DNA of 64,000 bases, taken from NCBI GenBank assembly GCA_032158125.1, contig JASKOT010000001.1, positions 1,116,001-1,180,000 on the forward strand, read 5' to 3'. A program made the position numbers and the translations under genes. Shown here piece by piece: positions 1 through 10,977 of the stretch; position 1 is the first letter of the stretch, and the number at the start of each line of letters is the position of its first letter. Below the pieces are notes generated by a model, which made no database searches, was not told where the DNA came from, and worked only from the letters and a program-made list of their open reading frames with translations. The stretch is from Papiliotrema nemorosa. Its lineage: Eukaryota > Basidiomycota > Tremellomycetes > Tremellales > Rhynchogastremaceae.

Positions 1-203
1 CTGTGAAACAGATCGAGACAGGGCTAACCAGAATGATGAAGATACACATGATGAGGTGAGATGCTTACACCATCGTTGACTTCATGACTTACCACTGCAG
101 ACGGTTTCCACTGATATTTGACGGCCACCACATCAAGGTAAATCTCTCACCTGGAAATTTTTAACGATCCCAGACCGTTCTCTCGTTTGCTGTGCCTCCC
201 TCT
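1..203. other. Left edge, probable 5' region of first gene
   Basis: No coding frame is supported here. A segment with intron-like ends (GTGAGA near 56 to GCAG near 101) suggests a spliced 5' leader or an upstream exon of the next gene, but the exon it would leave does not join cleanly in frame. The window edge prevents a decision. Confidence 0.3.
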
Positions 204-1503
204 ATGCCCGCTGCCCTCACCAGCTTTGTCGAAACGTCGAAGCGATTCGGCACTCTCCTCGATCAAGATTTCGCTAAACTGTCCAACGACATTATTCACC
301 AGCAAGAGGAAGAAGCAAAACAAAAGCTTCAGACTATCTTCTCCCTCATACAACCTAAGCCTAAGGCTGTTACTCCAAGCGAGGAGGAAGGATCGCAAGG
401 ATCACGGAAGCGAAAGCGAGCAAAAACGAAAACACCAACTACGGAGGATCTTGTGTACGATCACCAGATTGCGACTCGGCAAGCCATCCTCCGTCAGACA
501 ATCATGGCGGGCAAAGCTCAAGAAGGTCGCTTACGATTGATGGTTCAAGAGGTGCTCAAAACTGTAGGACGAGCGGAGTTTTTGAACCTACGCGTCGGAG
601 TGGGTAAACTCTCCATCAGCCGGCTGCAAGTGAGTTGGACTGGGTCGAAGTCTCACATACTCATAACAGCTGTCTTTGAATGGAGCCTCCGAGACTATTC
701 AAGGGGTCGGGGAACGGCTGACACCGATCGCGGAGACAGCGCGAGAACCAGCAGACGGGGCCGATCACGATCTACTTTACGACGGCGAAACCTTATTCGA
801 CGATGAAGAAGACATCCTTGGCGAGGAAGACAATCTCGATGACATGCTATGCGACAATAGATTGATGAACAAAGACTTCTCGAGGCTTGGTTCACCAGAT
901 AAACCTTGTGATACAGCCGACTTCACGTCCCTCTCAGAATCGGACATGCGCGACTTTATACAGACTCGACGTCTCTCCACGTGGAACGAGGGGTCAAATT
1001 CCGTTCAGCGGTATCTACAACAAGGGGATTCACTGATCACGACTGGTCGCAGTCGGTACGGCGATGAAGCGAGTCATATGCCATGTCCCGACACCTTTCA
1101 CGATGACTGTTTGACCGACGGCGATGATGACATCCTTGAGATGGAATGCGATGAACCATACTGGTCCGCACACAACGGACTGATCGGTCCTCTCGACTCA
1201 TCAGAACATCGCGATGCCTCGAAAGATCCGTACGACTTCGATGAGATTTTGGAAGATTCCGACATGTTCGTGACGACAGTGGATGACCTTCTCGACGATT
1301 TCACAAGCTCTGCATATTGCTACGATTCCGAACCATCATCCCTGCAATCTTCAACTTCCTCAAGTTCGGAAGGGTCCATCCGAATGGCGAATCTTAGACA
1401 GGGGGAGCCTTTGCCATCGCAGTACCCAAGCGAGTGGTGTTCCGGTGATATCGACATGCTTTACGAATCGGACTTTGAGGTAGACATGTCGCAGTGTGAT
1501 TGA
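204..1503 (+). CDS. Orphan acidic protein with basic N-terminal cluster
   Basis: I do not recognise the family. Exons 204-629 and 670-1503 join in phase 0 across a 40-nt GTGAGT...AACAG intron and give 419 aa. Residues 1-142 are helical-looking and charged, with a basic run (RKRKRAK near residue 70) that could be a nuclear localisation signal. From about residue 150 to the end the protein is strongly acidic and Ser-rich, with repeated Asp/Glu pairs and no obvious fold. An acidic tail after an NLS would fit a nuclear adaptor or activator, but that is inference. The ATG at 204 was chosen because it is the first in-frame ATG after a possible leader; an upstream exon could extend the protein. Confidence 0.6.
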
Positions 1504-2570
1504 CAGTGAGCAAACACTAATCGAGTGAGCATTGACTCATGGGAGGTATAGGTGAATCTTACGCTGTAGCACGCATATCCGATGCCATATTTCCTGTGCT
1601 CCGCCACATGCTACTTCACGTCCTATCCCTTCACGTCTCAGCCTTTGGTCACCGCCATCACCTGGCGGCATTCGTTCCTCGGGGCTCGATGTATGTTCCT
1701 AATCGCATAATGATGCAGGGTCTACAATTCTGCACACTGTGGGCAAGACTTGATAATGCTTTGAGTTGTCCCAATCTCCTCCTTTTATCCCATGAGCAGT
1801 TCTGAATGTCCCGACGTCACGACTTGTTCCGCTTGGTATTGCTTGGCTCTTTACGTGTTCCTGAATTTATCGCTGGTGAATTGTCCCAGAGGCGATCGTT
1901 ACGATTGTCAAGACGGGGCATTTTCAAGCTGACAAGGTGGTGACTAACCGCTTCTTCCCTTGCATCGAGCCTCTCTCGACATAGCTGTTCTTTCATCTGA
2001 GATACCCCTTGATCATGTCAGAGATCCACGCCATCTCGATCTGATCCGTCCCCATTGATCATCCTCGCCCTTCTGTGTTGATCCCCATTTTGCCACGCTG
2101 CTCGCGCACGTCGTCACACCCAAATCCTCGACGACGATTGTCACATCCAACCATCATCGACTGCAGCATCGCTCGACCTCGGGAGAGCCAGGGTCTCCAA
2201 GACTGGAGCTGAGACGTCGATACGCGTCTCACTCATAGAGTGGTGAGCTATCGGGGACAACCACAGCTCGGCCGTTTTGATCGGGTAGGAGAGAGGGGGG
2301 TTTTGTCACATCACAAGGTGAGCGAGCTTCTGTCAGGATAGTCACTTTGACCCCTCGGAACAGTATTCATGTTTCTGGCTACTGCGACACTGCATTATCA
2401 CACGAGGTAGTGTTCCATCTCCTTTGTCAAAGGAAGTCCAGTCACCCTTTCACCTGTCGATCACTTTATCCTTTACTTCCACCCGTTCCGACTCTCTTCC
2501 CGATTCAATCGTCGCAAGGCTGATCCATGGCAGACTAGGTTATCTAGAATTGGCTCTCTTTCGTATCGGT
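1504..2570. other. Intergenic region and 5' leader
   Basis: About 1.07 kb between two genes on the + strand. Short open frames (for example 1539-1805) have no domain, no spliced continuation and ordinary base composition. I see no RNA gene. It should hold the terminator of the first gene and the promoter and leader of the second. Confidence 0.5.
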
Positions 2571-5500
2571 ATGGGCTTCTTTCGAAGACTGCGTGCTGGA
2601 TCGACCACTTCTCAGCCTAGCGATGCGGGTTCAACGTCAGGTCCGGTCTCTCCCGGTGCAAGCACCCTAAACGGTCCAAATTCGCCTTCCTCTGCCTATT
2701 TCCCTACGAGTTCTTCCTCGCCTCGGACGTATGCTACATCGTCGCCGCATGACAGACCGAGACCTGCTGTGTTGCCCTCTTCCAGCTCTTCCTCGATCAC
2801 TTCAAAGATTAGTCGGAATCCATGGAAGAAGAAGGGCAAATCAAAGGAGGATGCGGTAGCTGGACCATCTTACGAAAGTACACCTCCTAGGTCACCAGTT
2901 GCAGAGGGTCCACGGACGAATCATGGACCTGGGAGAGTGACCGGGAAGAGGGACACAATGGTATTTATCGGTCCTGGAGCGGCACGCGGTTCGGCGAACG
3001 GTGGAAACCCTCCAGTGGGCTCATCACCAGCTTCATCGTGGGGTCGGAGTGTCACTACGCCGAACATCTCTCACGTCGCATCTTCGCTTCATTCCTCTCC
3101 GAGGTCAGAGATCAGCCCCCGGAAGAATAGGATACCTTCGGGGGATTTCGGTCAAGATGGAGGCATTTTAGGTCGTTTGGGATTCGAAGCGGAAACTGCA
3201 CAGGACAAAGATCAGCTATGGATCGACACAACACCTCGGCGACCCTCGGTCTCGGTCCGGAAAGAGGTGGTGGAAGGAGCGGTATTCGTGGACAAAGAAG
3301 AAGGTTCTGCGCTTCATACGGAAGAGAACGGAGTAGGGAAGATGGAGGAAGAGGTGGAGGTTCTAGAAAGTGCGGAGAAGAAGCAGAAATTCTGGAAAGG
3401 CAGGATCAGAAGGGCGTCGAAAGCTGCAAGCGATTCAGAGGATGAACAGGTGAGCACGTCGAGAGTCTCTTTGTTGTCTAGCTGACATACAGCCTGGATC
3501 ACCGACACCTCGCAAGACCACCTTGCCCGTCAACACTGCCCACCCGTCTAATCCCGTCACGAGATCATCTGTCGATGTCTCACAACCTCGTCCACAACAA
3601 CTTCGGCGTCCGTCTTCTTCACTCTTCCACAATCCCTTCGCTCGCTCCGTGTCTCGTACATCGTTACATCAGCTTGAACTTGACGCACCGGTAGTCGCAG
3701 CACAGGACGACAAGTCTTTTCAGCTCAAAGCCTTCCGCCACATATCCGGTACATCCGATGTGGAAGGCGCAGGTGGGCTGGAGGGTTACCTCAGCCATGT
3801 ACCGAGAGAGTCTATGATTGGTCTTGACATGAGTCATAACCCTTCGTCACCCATCGAACCCTCTAGTCCCTCGAGATTGCCCCCAAGCGCCTATAGCTCT
3901 GGTCCTCGCCCTCGAGCTCCATCTAGAGGGCAATTAACGCGACCTCCGAGTGTGGCGGCTAGTCTGGCGTCGATCGATGATCTCGGCTCATCCAGCAGAA
4001 TTTCCGCAGCGGCGTTTCGAAAAGGCATTAGACGACCTAGTGAAGGCGCCGCCCTGGCTGTTGACGATGATGACGATGACGTTCCACTTGGTATGATCAA
4101 TCGTCCCCGCCAGATGAGCCGGAATCAGAGCGCACTTTCGCTTTCGAGCTTGCAAGAAGCTACCCGACAAAAGCAAGGGCAGGATGAAGCGACAGGAATG
4201 CCAGGAGCGCTTGTGGTCGATGTGGCGGGCTCGACGCCCAGCTCGGTACAACATGATTTAGCAAGTCGCGCAACACCTAGTCCTCGACCGAGTTCTAGTA
4301 CCCGTCCAAGCCCTTCGCCCAGTCCAGGACCTGGATATCCCGTCAAGCGAGTCACGCCGGGCGGGCGCTTCGTTGTCAAGGGTGTCACGTCCTCTCGTGA
4401 TGTACGACCAGGCTTCGACAGACAAACGTCGAGCGGCCAAGCCTCATCGTATTCTATCCCTCGATCTGCTAGTCAGTCCCCGTCGCCCTCCCTTGGGCGT
4501 CTCGCAGCTGCCGCACCCATCTTAGATGAAACCGAAATCATACAGTCGCCTACGGAGATGGAGCATCAGACGTCTCACTCAGCTGTCAGCTCCCATGCGC
4601 CTAAACATACGCGGACGACATCCTGGTTCGAAGTCAAGGATGAGCGACACAACGAGGATCACGTCATACGGTTGAACGACTCGCCTGTTAGAGAATCGCC
4701 TATCAGACCCGCTCCACCGGTTGGACCGATCAGTCTACCAGAACGCGGTAACACTTCTCCCTCCTTGAACGATCTCCCCCTTCCTCCGGACTTGATGCCC
4801 GACACTCCGCCAAAGTCGGATAAAGCTCTAGCAGAAGACGGGGCGACTTCGACTAGCCCAGGTAAGGCAAGAAGAATATCACTGCTCGAAGAGCCGCTGC
4901 GTGCCATCTCCGGTCTATGGAGCCCGTCATCAAGGGACACTGGTCCAGACGCAACGGCTCGTCCTGGACCGCATCTGCCTGACCTTTCGAGGTCCGTCAT
5001 GGATCAGTCTGCTGTTTTGCAGGCGGTCGCAAGGCAAGAGGAGCTTCCTGAACCGCCAGTCAAGTCTGTGCTGTTTGACGGTACGCCGAGCATATCGCCT
5101 GTCACGGATCGATCTCCGCTCAGTGTTCGACTGGCCAAGGCTGCTGAACTTTCCGCTCAAGCACGGTCGGTAAATCCGAGTGCATCTGCCATTAAGGATC
5201 AGGTCAAGCCACAAGAGAACTGGATGCCCCCCGATCTCTCGCCTACCACGCTGACCCACTTTGTTGATCAGCAGGAGTCCAAAGTCTCGCAGCTAGCTCC
5301 GAAAGTTGAAGATCCACCTGCTCCTGTCGAAAACGAAGAGACAGAAATTGTCTCCAGCTTTGTCAGAGCCAGACCAGCCATGCGCCAACGTACGTCCTCC
5401 AACAAGGCAGAGCCCAAAGTCGCGGTCTCCCCCGTCGCTTCAGCTGCACCTCTTTCGGTAGAGCCAGAGTCACCTCAGTCAAGTTTCCGACCGCCACCGC

Positions 5501-7243
5501 CCACCCGGTCACGTTCCTCGCTTGCCAATGGACGCAACGCGGATGCAGAGAGCTCCGAATCCGACACTGAATCTGACACGTCCATAAAGGCAGAACCAAC
5601 ACAATCTTCGACGAGCCGCAAACATCCCATGGGTCCTCGTCAACGCGCAGTTTCCGTCAGCAAGCCAGACGACGATTCGTCCAGTGAGGAAGAGTCGTTA
5701 GCTGTACTCCGAGCCCGAGCGTCTCGATCAAGCCTTGCCTTACACAAGATTCCTTCTCATCCATCTCCGGCTAGTCCGCCTGTCATTTCATTGCCTGATT
5801 CACCCCTCCTGACCGGATCATCCTTGCCTGGCGGTCGAAATGCGATGCCAGCCAGTGCCCCAGACTCGCCCCGCAAAACCGTTCGATCACTTGCACCGCA
5901 TGGCCGTGGAGTCAGACATGCGAGTAGCTCTGTTCCGCCTGTCAAATCTCCCCTTGGTCAAGACACCCGGCTGCCTCGTCCGGATATAGGGGGTACAGGT
6001 AGCCCCGCGTCAAGCTCGCAATCTGCGACGAGCGAGAGTCAGGTGCAAGGACCCATGACGCCTCGAGATGCGGCTTCGCTGCGAAGAGATAGTTTGGCCG
6101 AGACCACACAACCACAAGTGGGTCTGCTGAAAGCTGTAACAGTCAAGCTGACATGCAGGGGCGGCCTGACGAGACTCGAGAGCGACGGCAATCTTACTTC
6201 TCGCAACAGGGCTACTTTGACAACCAGATAGCTGCGCCAACTCACGGAATGGAGCAGGCGTCTATGATGTAGGTGTCTACTTCATGCCGAGACTACGGAT
6301 GTAGCTGATGTACAGTGCCGCGATGAAGCAAGCTTGGCAAGCGCAGTTTATGGCTGCCGCATACCGCGCATCAGAGGATGAATGGGAAAGAGCATCCGCC
6401 GTTTCTGGGACGACATCGAACGCCCCATCATCTTTCTCACCTATGGCCCAAATGCCTGCTATGCCTCCTATGCCTCCTGTGGGTTCAATGCCTCATATGG
6501 CGCAGATGAACATGGGATATGGTATGCCATATGGGTTTCCAGGCATGCCAATGCCTCAAATGTCACCGGGAATGGGGATAACTGGCATGCCTTCGCCTAT
6601 GGGTGGTATGATGTCCCCAATGGGCCTACCGGGTATGCCCATGCCCGGGATGCAGGGCATGCCTTGGTATCCGTCTTTCCCCAGCGGTGCCTCCTCGGTC
6701 CATGGCTCAGTTGGGGGCGGCGGCAGTGTACCAGGCATGTATTCATACGGAACAAGTGCTCAGTCGGTATTTGGAGGCGAATTCGGCCCGGCTCAGCACC
6801 AATCGCCCCCTCACTCACACTTCCTTTCGAATCAAGCACAACAACATGCACAACAACAGCAACAACATCAGCATCAACATCAGCAACGATCTACATTCTA
6901 CGGCTATCCTTCTCACTCGCAGTCCCAGTACGATCTCTCCTCTGTCGCTTCTCCACCTCATCCATCTACTCCTGATAGAAGTCAGCGCAACACTCTGATC
7001 GACATTGCCGGTGTACACGGGGTCAACGTCTCCGGACCTCCACCTCAAGGCGGATATAGAAGACCAAAACACGATAGGAACCCAAGCTCGACTTCGAACG
7101 GACAGGGACAAGCACCTAAGGGTTGGAGAAACTCTGGAGTCTCTTCTGGTGATTATGCTGCTAGTCAGTCTGTGATGGACGGTCAGTGGGACGATGCGCC
7201 CACCCCGAGAAAAACCCGACCCAGTACACAGTACGCCAATTGA
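2571..7243 (+). CDS. Large Ser/Pro-rich protein with Met-Pro-Gly and Gln-His tail
   Basis: Exons 2571-3449, 3493-6117, 6159-6268 and 6316-7243 give 1513 aa; all junctions keep phase (0, 0, 2). I do not recognise the family. The N-terminus is basic (MGFFRRLRAG), then comes a very long Ser/Pro/Arg-rich disordered region with many SP and RRxS sites that could be phosphorylated. The fourth exon starts with a short helical segment (AAMKQAWQAQFMAAAYRASE). It is followed by a Met-Pro-Gly repeat region (roughly 6450-6670) and a Gln/His tract (6838-6890). Such composition is seen in scaffold or condensate-forming proteins; that role is inference. The in-frame ATG upstream at 2527 is not used here because it gives a less typical start. 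Confidence 0.6.
6838..6890 (+). repeat. CAA/CAT triplet tract (Gln-His)
   Basis: An imperfect triplet repeat inside the preceding gene encodes alternating Gln and His runs. Such tracts vary in length between strains. Confidence 0.7.
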
Positions 7244-7582
7244 TACAATCACGCTTCCCACTTGCACAACTCGCATGGCAGACCTTTATAATTCTGGTAT
7301 CTCATTATTAGGCTTCACGATTTTCACATCCCATACTTTACATATTGCGCATTTTCACGACCTGGCATCCCTCCACGTTACCCGATCAACGAGTTCATGC
7401 AGACATAACGAGATGCTTCTGCGACGACACGTATCATGCCATATCCATTCGCGTTGTCGGGAGATATCATCGCACACGACACCAATCGATGCCAGTGAAG
7501 CGTCGTAATTCATAACATGACAACTAGGGTACAATCTGTCTCTGCCTCATGCTACTTACGCCTCGAAAGGCCAAGGGAAAGA
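7244..7582. other. Convergent 3' intergenic region
   Basis: Lies between two convergent genes. It holds AT-richer sequence suited to polyadenylation; nothing else is visible. Confidence 0.5.
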
Positions 7583-10059
7583 CTATAGCTCAATCAACAA
7601 TGCTTCTTCCTTTTCCTTCTTCTCCAATCCCGCCGGCTCGCTGGATGGCGCATCTGGAAAGACGGCTGCCGGCGCCTCGGGAAACGAGGTGACGCTATAC
7701 ACATGCTGTTGTTGGTGTGGCAGCTGATGTTGTTGTTGAGCCTGCGCAGATGGAGCGTATTGTGCAGGATGTGAATACTGCTTTGTCGGAGAAGTCTGTT
7801 GAGGAGGTTGAGACTGCAGTTGATATTGTTCCTGCACAGGCGTCTGGCCGTTCCATGCTGGTACATTCTCCACCTGGGGAGACGCAAAAGGAGCAGAAGC
7901 AATATGAGATGCAGTCGAAGCGTAACTTGCAGAACGCATCGGTGCGGAGGGGTGTGACGGGAGCGCGGTGATATGTTGTGTAGGGGATGAAGAAGGGTGG
8001 GAGGCAAGATCGACAGGGGGTGGAGCGGTCGCTTCGGTCTTTGTGGGTGAAGAATAAGTCGCGGATGTTTGACGTTGGAGCTGGACAGTGGGGGGTTGAA
8101 CATACTGATCGTGCTGTTGAGGAGTAGCCCATTGCGGCTGTGTCTGGATTTTTGCAGGTGCATGAGAGGTTTGTGGTGGTGTGTAGTACTGCTGCGGTTG
8201 AGAAGAGGGTTGATAATGGGTTTGTTGCGGTGCAAATGAAGGCATCGAGGGATAGAGCGACGGCCCTGCTTGCTGGCTGGCAACAGGTTGTGGAGATTGT
8301 GAAGCCTGCGGAGGTGCATACCATGCAGAAGACTGACCATTGGCCTGGGGATATGGATTTACAGTGTAAGGGGTGTAGCCGTATGGGGGATGTTGCGCAT
8401 ATTGCTGTTGCTGAGTGTACTGCCGTTGCTGCTGCTCTTGCAATTGTCGTGCGGCGTAGGCTTGTTGACCATCGAGTATACTGCCATATAGCGCGACAGC
8501 TTGAGAGAGCTTGCCTTGCATCTCGGCCAACATTTCTACTCGTCAGCTGGGCGGTCATTGGCTTTGTCGAATTACTCACCTTGCTTCGTCTGCTTTTCTT
8601 CTGCGTTTCGATGTAATTTGCCTCCCAGTGCATAAGCCTGCTCTGCCAACACATGTGCGTGAGGGAACCGCCGTAGATCCCGCTCGCCGTACGCGGCCAT
8701 CTGATCCATAGTGTTCGAAAAGGTCAAGATCGTCTCTGACTCTCGCGGGGCCAGGTCAAACGTTGGCAACGGCTGGATGTCAATCCTCAGGGACTACCAG
8801 GGCTGGCACGATCTCACCTTGTATTCGGGTTCCTCCGCTCCGATCGGCGCACTCGGTCTAGCCTTGTCCATCTCTCTCAGACTCGCTTCTATTGCCAACC
8901 TAAGCTCCTCATCATCATCATCCGTTGTTCCGCTCTGGCGTAATGGCGGTTCCGAGCCGATAAAGTTCCTCCCTGATGGCTGAGATTCTGCTGATGACAG
9001 CTCTATCGCCCGTTGAAGATCCGCATCAAGATCTTGTCGAGATCGAGGAGTCCTGCCAGGTATAGCTGGAGGTGTACTGGATGTCAGCTAACCTGTATTT
9101 CCGAAGGTGACAACTAACCCCGAGGGCACCTGATTCTTCCCCTTGCCCGACTTGACCCAGCATCCCTCACAGACCCGCACTTCCGTAGTTATGCCGTATC
9201 GAGGCAAGGTCATGGTCTTGCTCGAACAAGCCTGGTCGAAGACCAATCCACAATTCCGACAATGATGTTTCCGGTTGGTAAACGTGAATGCTGTTCTACA
9301 TCGCATGCACACGTCGGAGTCGACCCAAGCAGGGGCTGTGGTAGTGTCGAGAAGATGCGAGGATGTCTCCGAAGGAGGTGGGGGGAATGATACGCCTCAA
9401 CATCAGCTTCACATTCCAGGGTCACAGAAAACGTAAACATACCTGAGTTCTTGAGCTCGTTGTAGACATCCACGAAGAAGCTAAGCTCAGTCTTCGACTT
9501 GAATGCCAATGCCCATGCCTGGAACATCTTCAAAGCCATTTGCTTCACCTCGGCACTGGTGGTCTGCTATGAGTTATCGCTATCAGAAACGACCGTGCAA
9601 GCTCACAGTCGCCTTTATAATTCCTGACATTTCATCAACAAACTCCTTGCTTGCGATTTCCGCCAAAAAATGATCCCCGCCATTCTTGATACAAGTGTCC
9701 ACCAGCTGCATGATCAGCTCGAACCTTTGAAATCGCGGACGGTCATGCAGAAGGCCGGACATGACGGAAGGAAGAAGACTCACTCCTAGAGCATACATTT
9801 GCACTCTGCCATTCTTGCTGCCTACACGCCTCTTCAAGCTCTGCATGGCCAGCTTTGGCTGTACAGCCTTTGACCTGATCATATCTGTGATCTCCAGATT
9901 CGTCGCCATATCCTCCGATTGGGGATATGGCAAGTTGAGGGGCGAGCATGCTTTCTCTACAAGATTGGTCAGCTTGCCTGGCGGGTTTGAGCTCGACTGA
10001 TACTCACCGACAAGCTCTTCATACTGAGGATTCACAGCTGTGCCCCACAGCCATGACAT
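7583..10059 (-). CDS. VPS27: ESCRT-0 subunit Vps27 (VHS-FYVE-UIM)
   Basis: Vps27/Hrs recruits ubiquitylated cargo on endosomes through PI3P and passes it to ESCRT-I. Exons from the 5' end: 10059-10008, 9956-9784, 9705-9607, 9563-9443, 9395-9119, 9076-8818, 8772-8580, 8535-7583; 708 aa. Residues about 10-140 are a VHS domain. A FYVE finger follows at 170-232 with the WxxD, RKHHCR and RVC signatures. There are two UIMs near 256-271 and 292-308 (cores DLQRAIELS and ELRLAIEAS), then a PSAP motif near 313 of the type that binds the UEV of Vps23. A coiled segment precedes a Gln/Pro-rich tail. The last residues, LLIEL, match a clathrin box. All domains expected of fungal Vps27 are present. It shares a divergent 918-bp gap with RPB1. 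Confidence 0.93.
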
Positions 10060-10977
10060 GGTGATTTCCGCTAGTTTGATAGAGGCTTCGGCGGATCAAG
10101 CTGTGAGCGTGGCAAACGCCCGACTCGAGCAGGACAAAGCAGTGTCGACGAGAACGATGATGAGGCGCCAGAATCAGGTGCGAAAGAGCGGTTGCTGTCT
10201 GCGAGCTATTTGATTCAGCCGTCTGCCAGCCTCGATAATGCTTCCTCTCGCTATTATGGTATTCGCCCCCCTGGTCGGTTTGTTATCAGATCCAGATCAT
10301 GAATGCTGGGATGAAGGTGAGGGCATGACGATGCGCATAACCGGCTCTCGCCGAAGTGGTATATAAAGTGCCACATTCGGATATTCCCGCCATAGTAACC
10401 CCGCGTACGGCGTCAGCTTGCATTTGCCACCCAGGTCTGAACCTTCACCCACCTTCACCACCCCCCCCCCCCCGACCCTTCCTCAACACCTTGTCATCCC
10501 CTCCCCTAGACACCCTGTAATCCTTCTTTTACTATCTCTGCATCCTTCAGTGGAGAATCAGGGAGATATACAGTAGAAGAAGGTGAACTCTGCCGCCGGT
10601 CATTCCTGTCCCTTTTGACACGAGTCGACACGGTGGAACGAAAACAAAAGGCTTTTGGAGAATAGGAGGAAAGCCCACCGCTCACCCTGATCGACATTCC
10701 TGCCGGTCCCTCTCTCGGCGCTCGTCGTCGTCGGCTCTAGATCTCTCGCGCAAGCCACTTCGGTGGTCCTTCGAAACCTTTCGCCCATCAGACTTTGTTG
10801 ACCTGGGAATCGTAACGAGCGCTCTTCACGCCACTTCGCAGGATCACGCGACGATTGTTCTGAATTCGCCTCGCTGCGGTGTAGACGTGTTTGTTCGATT
10901 TCGCAGGACACTTAAAATTAGAAGAAGAAGGAGTGATCTTATAGCGAGAAAGAGGGAAAACAGGAAAGGTTGACAAG
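10060..10977. promoter_or_regulatory. Divergent promoter region of VPS27 and RPB1
   Basis: A 918-bp gap between divergent start codons. It contains a strong TATA-like TATATAAAG at 10360-10368 on the + strand and a run of 13 C at 10461-10473. The distance from the TATA to the RPB1 ATG (about 610 bp) would imply a long leader or an unannotated transcript. Confidence 0.5.

Noticed and set aside
8140..8616. 158-aa frame on the + strand inside VPS27
   Set aside because: It lies fully opposite the Gln/Pro-rich VPS27 exons, which explain its openness; no domain and no splice logic.
10461..10473. Poly-C run as a possible assembly gap or telomere-like element
   Set aside because: A plain homopolymer in a promoter region with normal flanks; nothing more is supported.
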